A stretch of 64,000 bases of DNA, from assembly GCF_001428255.1 (NCBI RefSeq), contig NZ_LMRW01000004.1, forward strand, positions 1,546 to 65,545, given 5' to 3'. The notes beneath the pieces were generated by a model. That model had not been told where the DNA came from. It was given only the letters and a program-made list of their open reading frames with translations, and made no database searches. Origin of the DNA: Agromyces sp. Soil535 (GTDB taxonomy: Bacteria; Actinomycetota; Actinomycetes; Actinomycetales; Microbacteriaceae). Shown here one piece after another: positions 1 to 8,562 of this stretch. The translations under genes and the position numbers were made by a program. Position 1 is the stretch's first letter. Each line of letters starts with the position of its first letter.

Positions 1-91
1 AGCGACGCTGGCGGTCAGCCACCGGCCGGCGGTTCAACAGGAAGCCTCATCCGACGCGACCCAATCGCGCTACAGAAGCGATGGTGCACCA
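1..91. other. window edge, no assignable gene
   Basis: No gene can be assigned here. The MoxR reading frame stays open to the window edge, but has no ATG, GTG or TTG codon upstream of 92. Another frame ends with a TGA that overlaps the MoxR ATG in an ATGA arrangement, so this could be the basic C-terminal tail of an upstream gene that lies mostly outside the window. Confidence 0.3.
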
Positions 92-1126
92 ATGAGCGAG
101 GCGGCGGTCACCGTGGGCGGCACCGGCGAGTCGGGGGCGCAGGGGCTCGTGATGGGCATCGACGAGGTCGGCTCGCGCGCCGCGAGCATCGTGCAGAACG
201 TCGAGACCGTCATCGCCGGCAAGCGCGAGGCGATCACGGCGTCGCTCACCGTGCTCCTCGCCGAGGGGCACCTGCTGATCGAGGACGTGCCGGGCGTCGG
301 CAAGACCATGCTCGCGAAGGCCCTCGCCCGGTCGGTCGACAGCACCGTGAGCCGCATCCAGTTCACGCCCGACCTGCTGCCGAGCGACGTGACGGGCGTG
401 TCGGTGTTCGACCAGTCGACCCGCGGGTTCGAGTTCAAGCGCGGACCGGTGTTCGCGAACGTCGTGATCGGCGACGAGATCAACCGCGCCAGCCCGAAGA
501 CGCAGTCGGCGCTCCTGGAGTGCATGGAGGAGCTGCAGGTCACCGCCGACGGCACCACGTACGTGCTCCAGCAGCCGTTCACCGTCATCGCGACGCAGAA
601 CCCCATCGAGATGGAGGGCACCTACCCCCTGCCCGAGGCCCAGCGCGACCGGTTCATGGCGCGCATCTCCATGGGCTACCCGTCGCCGGCCGACGAGATC
701 GCCATGCTCTCCACGCGCGAGACGTCGAGTCCCCTCGACCGTCTCGTTCCCGTAGTGTCCCTCGCCGAGCTCCGCGACATGATCGTCGCCGTGCAGCACG
801 TCTTCACCTCCCAGCCGGTCAAGGAGTACGCAGTGCTCCTCGCGCGGGCCACGCGCGAGGACCGGCAGTTGCGGCTCGGCGCGAGCCCCCGCGCCACGCT
901 GCAGCTGATCCGCGCCGCCAAGGCGCACGCCGCCATGCACGGCCGCGACTTCGTGCTGCCCGACGACGTCGATGCGCTCGCGGTGCCCGTGCTCGCGCAT
1001 CGCCTCGTGCCGACCAGTCGCGCGATCGGCGCGCACGACCGCGACAGCGGGCCGCTCATCGACGCCATCGTGCGCCGCATCGTGGGGGAGACGCCGGTTC
1101 CGGTCGGCAGCGCACGAAGGAGCTGA
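92..1126 (+). CDS. MoxR-family AAA+ ATPase
   Basis: Predicted cytoplasmic AAA+ ATPase of the MoxR family, whose members act as chaperone-like ATPases for DUF58/VWA partner proteins. Walker A (EDVPGVGKT, residues 64-72), Walker B (GDEINRASPK, from residue 127) and the sensor-like TQNPIEMEGTYPLPEAQRDRF block (from residue 158) are all intact. The 344-residue length is slightly above the usual 320-330, so the first 20 or so residues may be untranslated; GTG and ATG codons at 149 and 152 are alternative starts. A DUF58 gene and a transglutaminase gene follow in the same direction, the standard MoxR-DUF58-TgpA operon of actinobacteria. The exact physiological substrate is unknown. Confidence 0.9.
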   Translation: MSEAAVTVGGTGESGAQGLVMGIDEVGSRAASIVQNVETVIAGKREAITASLTVLLAEGHLLIEDVPGVGKTMLAKALARSVDSTVSRIQFTPDLLPSDVTGVSVFDQSTRGFEFKRGPVFANVVIGDEINRASPKTQSALLECMEELQVTADGTTYVLQQPFTVIATQNPIEMEGTYPLPEAQRDRFMARISMGYPSPADEIAMLSTRETSSPLDRLVPVVSLAELRDMIVAVQHVFTSQPVKEYAVLLARATREDRQLRLGASPRATLQLIRAAKAHAAMHGRDFVLPDDVDALAVPVLAHRLVPTSRAIGAHDRDSGPLIDAIVRRIVGETPVPVGSARRS

Positions 1127-1129
1127 ACC

Positions 1130-2515
1130 GTGTCCCGCCCGCGCTCCGTTCGCGTCTCGGCCTGGCCGAGACTGACCAGGCGCGGCGGCACACTGGTCGT
1201 CGTCGGGGTGGCGCTCCTCGCGCTGTCGCTGTGGTTCGACCTGCGCGACATCCTGCTGCTCGCGTTCGTGGGCATCGCGATGCCGGCAGCGGCGGCCGTG
1301 TTCGTCGTCGTGCGCACGCCGCGCCTGGCGGTGACCCGGGCGTTCGCGCCGCCCGTGGTGCCGGCGGGCTCGTGGACCCGGGTCTCGCTCGTCGTGAAGA
1401 ACCGGGGCCGCCGCACCTTCGACGGCGCGCACTGGCGCGACACGGTGCCCGACGGGCTCGCGGGCCCGCCGGAGGCTATCCTGCCCGCCATCGGTCCCTA
1501 CGAGAGCGTCCTCCCGTCGGGCGACGACACCGTGCGCCTCGAGTACCGGCTCCGGATGCCGCGCCGCGGCATCGTCTCGATCGGCCCGCTGCACGTGGGC
1601 ATCACCGACCCGTTCGGACTCGCCCGCATCGACCGCGAGGTCGGCACGGGGCACGAGATCATCGTGACACCCCGGGTCACTCCGCTCGAGGCCGCGCTCG
1701 GCAGCGCGGCGTCGATCGACGGCGTGGTGCATGGGCTGCGGCGCCGCACGCACCCCAACTCCGACGAGCTCATCGCCCGCGAGTACCGCTACGGCGACCC
1801 CCTCCGCCGGGTCAACTGGGCAGCCACCGCCCGGCGCGGCGAGCTCATGGTGCGTGAGGAGGAGCAGCGCGGCGACCCCGAGGCGCGGGTCCTCCTCGAC
1901 ACCACCCTGTCGGGTCGCTCCCGTGTGCCCTCGCTCCGACGCGAGCACGACGAGGGCCCGCACCACGGGTTCGAGCTCGGCATCGAGGTCGCCGCCTCGA
2001 TCGCCGTGCACCTGCTCGAGCGCGGCTTCCAAGTGCGGTGCACGCAGGTCGCCGACCCCGAGCGGGCGATCATCCAGGGCGCGGCATACGACGGGGGCTA
2101 TCGGATGCCCGGCGGCGACCGGATGCTCCTCGAAGACCTCGCGCGACTCGAGGAGCCGGCACGGCCGACCACGCACTCGGGCGAGCCGCCTGCGGCATCC
2201 GAGGCTCGACCTCGAGCCCGCGAGGCGCGGGCGCCTGGGTTCGCGGTGCTCGTCGATCCCGACGAGCAGGAGACGCGGAACCTCGTGGCCATCCGGCCCA
2301 TCTTCGAGCCCGCGATCGCGTTCGCCACCGAGGGCGTCTCGCATTCCGTGCTCGAGCTGCTCGAGGAGGCGGACTGGCGCATCATGCGCGTCCGTCGCCC
2401 GACTGACATCGGCGAGGCGTGGTCGGGGATCGCGGCAACCGCTCGCGGCCGATCGTCGGTGAGGAGTGCTCGCCGCACCGGCGACGATGAGGGGACCGTG
2501 ACGGATGCGCCCTGA
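1130..2515 (+). CDS. DUF58 domain membrane protein
   Basis: Partner of the upstream MoxR ATPase. Two hydrophobic helices sit at about residues 20-37 and 40-61. The DUF58 signature (EYRYGDPLRRVNWAATARRG) lies at about residues 214-240, followed by an acidic and proline-rich C-terminal region. The GTG start is preceded by a good ribosome site (GAAGGAGC, 1115-1122) three codons away, and only 3 nt separate it from the MoxR stop, so the two are co-translated. The gene overlaps the following transglutaminase gene by 11 nt. DUF58 proteins have a VWA-like fold; a role in envelope assembly or export is inferred from context, not shown by the sequence. Confidence 0.88.
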   Translation: MSRPRSVRVSAWPRLTRRGGTLVVVGVALLALSLWFDLRDILLLAFVGIAMPAAAAVFVVVRTPRLAVTRAFAPPVVPAGSWTRVSLVVKNRGRRTFDGAHWRDTVPDGLAGPPEAILPAIGPYESVLPSGDDTVRLEYRLRMPRRGIVSIGPLHVGITDPFGLARIDREVGTGHEIIVTPRVTPLEAALGSAASIDGVVHGLRRRTHPNSDELIAREYRYGDPLRRVNWAATARRGELMVREEEQRGDPEARVLLDTTLSGRSRVPSLRREHDEGPHHGFELGIEVAASIAVHLLERGFQVRCTQVADPERAIIQGAAYDGGYRMPGGDRMLLEDLARLEEPARPTTHSGEPPAASEARPRAREARAPGFAVLVDPDEQETRNLVAIRPIFEPAIAFATEGVSHSVLELLEEADWRIMRVRRPTDIGEAWSGIAATARGRSSVRSARRTGDDEGTVTDAP

Positions 2516-4832
2516 TCCCGTGCCCCTCTCCCGCGCGCAGCGCCTCGCGCTCACGACGGCGTCGTTCCTGTTCCTCGTGATCGCCACGATGGCGCTCGGA
2601 CCGTTGATCTCCGGGAGCGGGTGGTGGTGGCTCTGCGCGTTCATCACCGCCGGCACCCTCTACGCCGGCTTCGGATTGCGCGCCGTGCGCACTCCGCCGT
2701 CGCTCGTGCCCGTGCTCGAGCTCGGCGTGCTGCTGCTCCTGCTCACGCTGTTGTTCGGCGGCGCCACCAGCTTCGCGCTCATCGTCCCGACCCAGGGCAC
2801 GTTCGAGACGTTCGGCGAACTCATGGTGGGCGCACAGCGCACGATCGAACAGCAGTCCGTGCCGGCGATCACGGTGCCTGCGCTGTCATTCGCGCTCGCG
2901 CTCGGCGTAGGCGTTCTCGCCGTCGTCACCGACATCCTCGTGCAGACCTTGCGGGTGCCGGCGCTCGCGGCGGCACCTGCGCTCGTGCCCATCCTCATCC
3001 CGGGCTTCATCATCGAGGCCGGTGCGGAGCTGCCGACCCTGGTGCTGACGGCCGCCGCCTACCTGCTGCTCCTCCGTGTCGACGTGCGCGTGCGCCGCAG
3101 GGCGCGCCTCGCCGCGGGCGATGAGGGCGAACGGGCGGCCACGGTCATCGCGCCGAAGCACGTGCCGATCGTCTCGACGCTCGGCGCATCGCTCGGCCTC
3201 GCCGCCGTGGGACTCCTCGCCGCATCCGTGCTCGCCGCCTCGACGCCCAGCATCTCCACGAGCCTGCTCCTCGGATCGCCATCGCAGGGCACCCTGTTCG
3301 CACGAGGCGTGAGCCCCTTCATCGACCTCGGCCGCGACCTGCGTCGGCCCGAGCCGCGCCCCGCCTTCCACTACCTCGCGCGCGACGCCGACCGCCCGTA
3401 CTTCACCCTCCTCACGCTCGATCGCTTCGAGGGCGAGGTGTGGAGCGCCACCGAGCGGGCGGTCGACGGCGACAACACCGTCGACGCGATGCCCCGGCCC
3501 GAGGGGCTCTCCAGCAGCGTCGAGACCTCGGAGCATCCGATCGACGTCGTCATCGACGACGTGCGGACCACCTGGCTGCCCGTGCCGTACCCGACGGCGC
3601 GCATCGAGGGACTCGACGGCTCGTGGTTCTGGGACGACGGCTCCCTCACGGTGCGCAGCGTCGACACGAACACCGGCGGGCAGCAGTACCGGGTGACCCG
3701 CCTCAAGGTGGAACCGACGCCCTCGCAGCTGCGCGCGGCCGACCGCGACGTGCCCGAAGAGCTCGCGCCGTACCTCGTGCTGCCCGAGGAGCTTCCCGGA
3801 ATCATCACCGAGACCGCGGCATCCGTCACCGCTGGGATGCCAACGAAGTACGACGCGGCCGTCGCGATCCAGGCGTACCTGCGAGGCGTCGAGTTCGACT
3901 ACTCCACCGAGGCGCCCGTCGAGGAGGGTTACGACGGCGGCGGGTTCGACGTGATCGCGAAGTTCCTCGAGACGAAAGCCGGGTACTGCGTCCACTTCGC
4001 CTCGACCATGGCGGTGCTCGCGCGCGAGGTGGGCATCCCCGCGCGCATCTCGATCGGGTACACGCAGGGGTCGCCGACCGAGGAGCGGGTCGACGGCGTG
4101 CAGCGCGTCGAGGTCGACTCGCACGATCTGCACTCCTGGCCGGAGCTGTACTTCGAAGGGGTCGGCTGGGTGCCCTTCGAGCCGACGCCCGGGCGCGGTC
4201 TCGTGCCCGACTACTCGCGGCCAGGCGCCGGCGAGGAGCAGGGGCCGAACGTTCCGAATGCGGCGACCTCGACGCCGGGCGCCAGTGGCCGTCCCGACCT
4301 GGACCCCGACCGCGGGCTCGCGGGCCAAGGCGGCGACGCGCTCGCCGCGGCGGGCCAGCTGTGGCTCCGCGGCGGTGCGGTGGTGCTCGTGCTGGCGCTG
4401 CTGATGCTCCTGCCCGCCGCGTTCCGGGCGAGCCAGCGCCTCACGCGCGTCGGCAGGGTGCGCCGCGGCGAACGACCGGCGGATGCCGCGTGGGACGAGC
4501 TCGTGGCCACGGCCCGCGACCTCGGTGCGGGCGGCGGCGACGCCGAGACCCCGCGCGCGTTCGCGGCGCGGATCGCCGAGCGCGACGCGTTCGCGGAGGA
4601 CGTCACCGCGCGTGCGGCGCTCCTGCGCCTGCGCGACGCCGTGGAGCGCCAGCGATACGGGCCCGCGGGCGGCGCACCCGGTCCAGGACTGGCCGAGGAC
4701 CTCGGCGCCGCGCGCGCCGCGCTCCTCGCCGACGCGGGCGCGCGCGAGCGCGTCAGGGCGGCGCTCATGCCCCGATCGCTGTTCGACCGGGCGCGCAAGG
4801 CCCTCGGCGATCGCCTCGCGCCCGGGGCGTAG
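2505..4832 (+). CDS. TgpA-like transmembrane transglutaminase-family protein
   Basis: Large integral membrane protein of the TgpA type. The N-terminal 190 or so residues contain several hydrophobic helices (DUF3488/TgpA_N-like). A further helix follows near residues 225-250, then an extracytoplasmic transglutaminase-core domain. Cys495 (AGYCVHFAS) and His543 (DLHSWPELYF) are the expected catalytic pair, with FEPTPG after them as the third-residue region. A final helix near residue 630 leads to a cytoplasmic DUF4129-like tail rich in Ala and Arg. The start codon overlaps the end of the DUF58 gene, as usual in this operon. Whether it cross-links, hydrolyses or only binds peptides cannot be read from the sequence. 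Confidence 0.87.
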   Translation: MRPDPVPLSRAQRLALTTASFLFLVIATMALGPLISGSGWWWLCAFITAGTLYAGFGLRAVRTPPSLVPVLELGVLLLLLTLLFGGATSFALIVPTQGTFETFGELMVGAQRTIEQQSVPAITVPALSFALALGVGVLAVVTDILVQTLRVPALAAAPALVPILIPGFIIEAGAELPTLVLTAAAYLLLLRVDVRVRRRARLAAGDEGERAATVIAPKHVPIVSTLGASLGLAAVGLLAASVLAASTPSISTSLLLGSPSQGTLFARGVSPFIDLGRDLRRPEPRPAFHYLARDADRPYFTLLTLDRFEGEVWSATERAVDGDNTVDAMPRPEGLSSSVETSEHPIDVVIDDVRTTWLPVPYPTARIEGLDGSWFWDDGSLTVRSVDTNTGGQQYRVTRLKVEPTPSQLRAADRDVPEELAPYLVLPEELPGIITETAASVTAGMPTKYDAAVAIQAYLRGVEFDYSTEAPVEEGYDGGGFDVIAKFLETKAGYCVHFASTMAVLAREVGIPARISIGYTQGSPTEERVDGVQRVEVDSHDLHSWPELYFEGVGWVPFEPTPGRGLVPDYSRPGAGEEQGPNVPNAATSTPGASGRPDLDPDRGLAGQGGDALAAAGQLWLRGGAVVLVLALLMLLPAAFRASQRLTRVGRVRRGERPADAAWDELVATARDLGAGGGDAETPRAFAARIAERDAFAEDVTARAALLRLRDAVERQRYGPAGGAPGPGLAEDLGAARAALLADAGARERVRAALMPRSLFDRARKALGDRLAPGA

Positions 4833-4835
4833 AAT
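4830..4835 (+). promoter_or_regulatory. -10 hexamer for leaderless yceD-rpmF transcript
   Basis: TAGAAT; its first three bases are the stop codon of the transglutaminase gene. It lies 8 nt before the GTG of the DUF177 gene, which has no Shine-Dalgarno sequence, so a leaderless transcript starting at or next to that GTG is inferred. No clear -35 element was seen. Confidence 0.5.
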
Positions 4836-4843
4836 CGTCGATC

Positions 4844-5407
4844 GTGGCCACCCAGCATTCGCCGTTCCGCGTGAACGTGCGCGACCTCGTGAATCGTCCG
4901 GGCGAGATGCGCGAGCAGCGTCTCGCGATCGCCGTCGCCGAGCCGATGGGCGAGGGACTCGTGTCGGTCAGGGAGGGGTCGGAGCTCGACCTCGACGTGC
5001 GGCTGGAGTCCGTGCACGAGGGGATCCTCGTGACCGGCGAAGTCGACGCAGTCGCCGAGGGCGAGTGCGGACGCTGCCTCATCGACATCGCCCTGCCCGT
5101 CGAAGTCGAGTTCCAGGAGCTTTTCGCGTATCATTCTGGAGAAGCTTTCGAGTATGGGGTTCAAGACGACCACGTGGATCTTGAATCGCTCATCCGAGAT
5201 GCGGTGGTGTTGTCACTGCCGTTCCAGCCGGTGTGCCGGCCGGACTGCCCGGGTCTCGACCCCGTGACCGGGGTCCGACTGGCCGATCATCCGGAACTCG
5301 TCACCCCTGACCAGCGCGACCCGAGATGGGCCGCGCTCGCGGGGCTCCAGGCTTCCGAAGACCATGGCCCGGATCTCGCATCCGGAGCCGACCAGCAGAG
5401 AGATTGA
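4844..5407 (+). CDS. yceD: YceD/DUF177 family protein
   Basis: 187-residue protein of the YceD (DUF177) family, which is encoded next to rpmF in most bacteria and is implicated in 23S rRNA or large-subunit metabolism. The paired cysteines GECGRC (near residue 75) and CRPDC (near residue 130) typical of the family are present, as is the acidic middle. The start is chosen at a GTG that sits immediately downstream of a -10-like TAGAAT and has no ribosome site; the frame runs open further upstream but there it overlaps the transglutaminase gene. rpmF follows after 9 nt, so the two form a transcription unit. Confidence 0.85.
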   Translation: MATQHSPFRVNVRDLVNRPGEMREQRLAIAVAEPMGEGLVSVREGSELDLDVRLESVHEGILVTGEVDAVAEGECGRCLIDIALPVEVEFQELFAYHSGEAFEYGVQDDHVDLESLIRDAVVLSLPFQPVCRPDCPGLDPVTGVRLADHPELVTPDQRDPRWAALAGLQASEDHGPDLASGADQQRD

Positions 5408-5416
5408 GAGAGAGTC

Positions 5417-5620
5417 ATGGCTGTTCCCAAGCGGAAGAAGTCACGCGCCAACACCCACGCGCGCCGTTCGCAGTGGAAGGCCGAGGTCCCCACGCTCGTC
5501 AAGACGGTCGAGAACGGCAAGGTCACCTACAGCCTCCCGCACCGCGCGAAGGTCGTCGAGGACTCCGCGGGCACCCCGCTCTTCCTCGAGTACAAGGGCC
5601 GCAAGGTCGCCGACGTCTAG
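5417..5620 (+). CDS. rpmF: 50S ribosomal protein L32
   Basis: Complete 67-residue L32. It begins [20 protein letters not shown], the conserved basic N-terminus of the family. It lacks the zinc-binding cysteine pairs of C+ L32 paralogues, so it is the zinc-independent form. A purine-rich GAGAGAGAG tract lies just before the ATG. It is a structural protein of the large ribosomal subunit, expressed together with the upstream yceD gene, and rnc follows 28 nt downstream. Confidence 0.97.
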   Translation: MAVPKRKKSRANTHARRSQWKAEVPTLVKTVENGKVTYSLPHRAKVVEDSAGTPLFLEYKGRKVADV

Positions 5621-5648
5621 TCGGCCTCGACCCGCTTTCCGACCGGTC

Positions 5649-6374
5649 GTGACGCGAACGGAGCACACGGGGACTGAGCCCACTGCTCAGGTGGAACGCA
5701 CGCTCGATGAGCTGCAGCGGACGCTGCAGGTCGAGGTGGATCCGGCCCTGCTCCAGCTCGCGCTCACGCACCGGTCGTTCGCGTACGAGAACGGCGGCAT
5801 CCCCACCAACGAGCGCCTCGAGTTCCTCGGCGACTCGATCCTGGGGCAGGCCGTCACGGTCAAGCTCTTCGGCGACCACCCCGAGCTCGACGAGGGCGAG
5901 CTCGCGAAGCGTCGCGCGAGCCTCGTCTCGAGTGCGGCCCTCGCCGAGGTGGGCCGATCGATCGGGGTCGGGCCGTACATCCGCCTCGGTCGCGGCGAGA
6001 CCATGACCGGCGGTGCCGACAAGCCGTCGATCCTCGCCGACACCGTCGAGGCGATCATCGGCGCCGTCTACGTCGACGCCGGCGGCGACGCGGCCACGGC
6101 GTTCGTGCTGCGCCTCATCACCCCGCTCCTCGACGACCCCGAGCGGTTCGGAGCAGCCATGGACCCGAAGACGAGCCTGCAGGAGATCGCCGCCCGGCGC
6201 GGCGCACCCCCGCCCGTCTACACGGTCACCGAGTCGGGCCCCGATCACCAGAAGCACTTCGTCGCCACCGTCTCGGTCGGCGAGCTGGTGCGGGCCTCCG
6301 GCGAGGGCTCGAGCAAGAAGCAGGCCGAGATGGCCGCCGCGCTCGAGGCATGGACCGAGCTGAACACCCGCTGA
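5649..6374 (+). CDS. rnc: ribonuclease III
   Basis: Double-strand-specific endoribonuclease that processes rRNA precursors. The signature motif [10 protein letters not shown] lies at residues 54-63 with its catalytic acidic residues. The second acidic cluster is at [16 protein letters not shown], and a double-stranded RNA-binding domain occupies the last 70 or so residues (from [11 protein letters not shown], with [10 protein letters not shown] near the end). The GTG at the stated start gives 241 residues. A second in-frame GTG at 5691 would give 227 residues; neither has a strong ribosome site, so the start is uncertain. mutM begins one base after the stop codon. Confidence 0.95.
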   Translation: MTRTEHTGTEPTAQVERTLDELQRTLQVEVDPALLQLALTHRSFAYENGGIPTNERLEFLGDSILGQAVTVKLFGDHPELDEGELAKRRASLVSSAALAEVGRSIGVGPYIRLGRGETMTGGADKPSILADTVEAIIGAVYVDAGGDAATAFVLRLITPLLDDPERFGAAMDPKTSLQEIAARRGAPPPVYTVTESGPDHQKHFVATVSVGELVRASGEGSSKKQAEMAAALEAWTELNTR

Positions 6375-6375
6375 C

Positions 6376-7308
6376 GTGCCCGAGCTGCCCGAGGTCGAGG
6401 TCGTCCGCGCCGGGCTCGCGCCCGCCGTCACGGGTGCGCGCGTCGCGGCGGTCGACGTGCTCGACACACGTGCGCTGACGAGGCACGACGCGGCATCCGG
6501 CGACTTCGAGGCGCTCCTCACCGGCGCCCGCATCGAGGCCGCGGTGCGGCGCGGCAAGTTCCTCTGGCTGCCGATCGGCGACGACCGCGCCGTGGTCGGT
6601 CACCTCGGCATGAGCGGACAGCTGCTGCTGCGCACGCCCGATCACCCGGGCGACGACCGGCATGCCCGGATCCGGCTGCACGTCGACCATCCCGAGTACG
6701 GGGAGCTGCGCATCGACTTCGTCGACCAGCGCACGTTCGGCTCGCTCGCCGTCGACCGACTCGTGCCCACCGCCGACGGCGAGGTGGCCGGATTCTCTGG
6801 CGACGTGACCGGGCCGTGGGCGCGCAGCATCCCGGCCCAGGTGGCGCACATCGCGCGCGACCCCCTCGACCCCGCCTTCGACGACGCCGCATTCCTCGAC
6901 GCGCTCGCCCGCCGCTCGTCGGGCGTGAAGCGGGTGCTGCTCGACCAGGGCCTCGTGAGCGGCGTCGGCAACATCTACGCCGACGAGTCGCTGTGGGCCG
7001 TTCGACTGCACGGCGAGCAGCCGGCCGCGTCGCTCTCGCGGCGGCGCGCCCGCGAGCTGCTCGCAGCCGTGAGCGACGTGCTCGGCAAGGCGCTCGCCGA
7101 GGGCGGCACGAGCTTCGACGAGCAGTACGTGAACGTCAACGGCGCATCCGGATACTTCGCACACTCGCTGAACGCGTACGGACGCGCCGGCCTGCCCTGT
7201 CCGCGATGTGGCACGCCCATGGTGCGCGAAACGTTCATGAACCGCTCGTCGCACCGCTGCCCGCGCTGCCAGCGGCTCCGGATGCCGCGTCAGCCCGCGT
7301 CGGCCTGA
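6376..7308 (+). CDS. mutM: formamidopyrimidine-DNA glycosylase
   Basis: Base-excision repair bifunctional glycosylase/AP lyase for 8-oxoguanine and formamidopyrimidines. The start MPELPEVE supplies the catalytic N-terminal proline and Glu3. The lysine of RRGKFLW near residue 58 is the conserved beta-elimination residue, and the C-terminal zinc finger has the pairs CPRC and CPRC (from about residue 275). The GTG start is one base after the rnc stop, so the genes are translationally coupled. The last 19 bp overlap the convergent acetyltransferase gene. Confidence 0.96.
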   Translation: MPELPEVEVVRAGLAPAVTGARVAAVDVLDTRALTRHDAASGDFEALLTGARIEAAVRRGKFLWLPIGDDRAVVGHLGMSGQLLLRTPDHPGDDRHARIRLHVDHPEYGELRIDFVDQRTFGSLAVDRLVPTADGEVAGFSGDVTGPWARSIPAQVAHIARDPLDPAFDDAAFLDALARRSSGVKRVLLDQGLVSGVGNIYADESLWAVRLHGEQPAASLSRRRARELLAAVSDVLGKALAEGGTSFDEQYVNVNGASGYFAHSLNAYGRAGLPCPRCGTPMVRETFMNRSSHRCPRCQRLRMPRQPASA

Positions 7309-8402
7309 GGCGTCTCGCCGCTGTCCTCGCGCTGCCAGACCGCCTCGAGCCCGCACCGGCGGAAGCCGAGCGCGAGGTTGATCGCGAGCATATGCTCGTT
7401 CTCGTCGGCGTTCCAGGTGTAGACGACCGTGCGTTCGGGGGCGGTCTCCGCCAGCCGCACGAGGTTCGCGAGCTTCACGAGCATGCCCAGCCCATGCCCC
7501 CTGTGCGCACCGACGACGAGGGTGTCGTACTGGTACGCGAACCCGCGCCCCTGAGGCAGTTCGAGCTCGGTGTATCCCGCGACGTCCCCGGCGTCGGTCA
7601 CCGCTGCCGCGACGAGCACGCCCGTGCCGCCGTCGAGCTCCTCGTCCTCGTGCTCGCGCACGCGTGCGGCATCCCAGCGCTCCACGTCGATCGTGACGCC
7701 GCCCGCGGGCACGTCGAGCACCATGCGCTCACGGGCGGCCGCGTACGCGTCCACGAGTCCCTCCGGCGTACGGTCCGTCCAGAGCTCGAGCCGGTAGCCG
7801 CTTGCCCTCGCCCGGGCCGTGCGCGTCTCGAGCTCGCGACGGAACGCGTCGATCCGGCCGTCCACCGCGAGGCTGCTCACCCGTTCGAGTTGCGCGAGCG
7901 TGTAGCCGCGCGCCGCGGCGAAGCCGGCCGCGGGGGCGGATGCCGGGAGCTCGGCGTCCCCGTCGGGTGCACGCAGCACCGGGCCGCCGTCGGCGGCGCG
8001 CGGTGGGTCGGGATGATCGGAGTAGGCGACGACGGTCGAGCGGCCCAGTTCGCGGGCGGTCTGCTCCGCGGCGGCGAGGAGCTTCGAGCCGACGCCACGC
8101 CGGCGGTACGAGGGGAGCACGCCGAGGGTGAGCTCGACCGTGGCGGCCCCCGACTCGCGTTCCCAGCCGAGACCGCTCCTCCCGACGAGCGCGTCACCGT
8201 CCCAGGCGCCGAAGGCGCCCCGCCCGCGGTGAGTGTCGTTGCGGTGCAGGCCGAGGAGCGCCGCCGCGGTCTCGGCGAAGTGGTCGTGGCCCCAGTTGGC
8301 TCGCTCGAGTTCGAAGCCGAGCGCGGCGTAGGCCTCGAACTCACGGGCCTCCGGCGTGTCGAGCTGCCGCGGCACGGCGATCCGGCGGACCTCGATGGAC
8401 AT
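7290..8402 (-). CDS. GNAT family N-acetyltransferase
   Basis: 370-residue protein with two GNAT-type halves. The N-terminal half carries [17 protein letters not shown], a clear acetyl-CoA pyrophosphate-binding motif A. The C-terminal half has the related [18 protein letters not shown] followed by [25 protein letters not shown] sequence (split here), typical of mycothiol-synthase-like tandem GNAT proteins. Substrate is unknown. GTG and ATG occur in tandem at the start; the ATG is chosen because the ribosome site GAGGAG is 5 nt from it and only 2 nt from the GTG. It is divergent from smc and convergent with mutM. Confidence 0.85.
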   Translation of the reverse strand: MSIEVRRIAVPRQLDTPEAREFEAYAALGFELERANWGHDHFAETAAALLGLHRNDTHRGRGAFGAWDGDALVGRSGLGWERESGAATVELTLGVLPSYRRRGVGSKLLAAAEQTARELGRSTVVAYSDHPDPPRAADGGPVLRAPDGDAELPASAPAAGFAAARGYTLAQLERVSSLAVDGRIDAFRRELETRTARARASGYRLELWTDRTPEGLVDAYAAARERMVLDVPAGGVTIDVERWDAARVREHEDEELDGGTGVLVAAAVTDAGDVAGYTELELPQGRGFAYQYDTLVVGAHRGHGLGMLVKLANLVRLAETAPERTVVYTWNADENEHMLAINLALGFRRCGLEAVWQREDSGETPQADAG

Positions 8403-8436
8403 CACCGCTCCTCACGCCGCAATCGGGCAGCCGCCT

Positions 8437-8442
8437 AGACTA
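8437..8442 (-). promoter_or_regulatory. -10 hexamer of acetyltransferase gene in divergent region
   Basis: TAGTCT on the minus strand, about 35 nt before the start, leaving a short leader with a ribosome site. The overlapping plus-strand hexamer TAGACT (8436-8441) faces smc, so CTAGACTAG may serve both directions. smc has its own ribosome site, so that transcript would carry a leader of about 115 nt. Confidence 0.4.
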
Positions 8443-8562
8443 GCGCGCGGCCGTCGCTCGCGGCAAGGGCGGATCGCGTCGATGGCGGCGGGGGCGAACG
8501 GCCGCTCCGCGTTCCTCGACTACGCTCGTCGGCAGCGCGCTCGCGAGTCGGAAGGGTGGGAC

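Noticed and set aside
47-2656. 869-residue open frame on the minus strand over MoxR and DUF58
   Set aside because: Shadow of the real plus-strand genes; His/Arg/Gly-rich with no domain, caused by high G+C.
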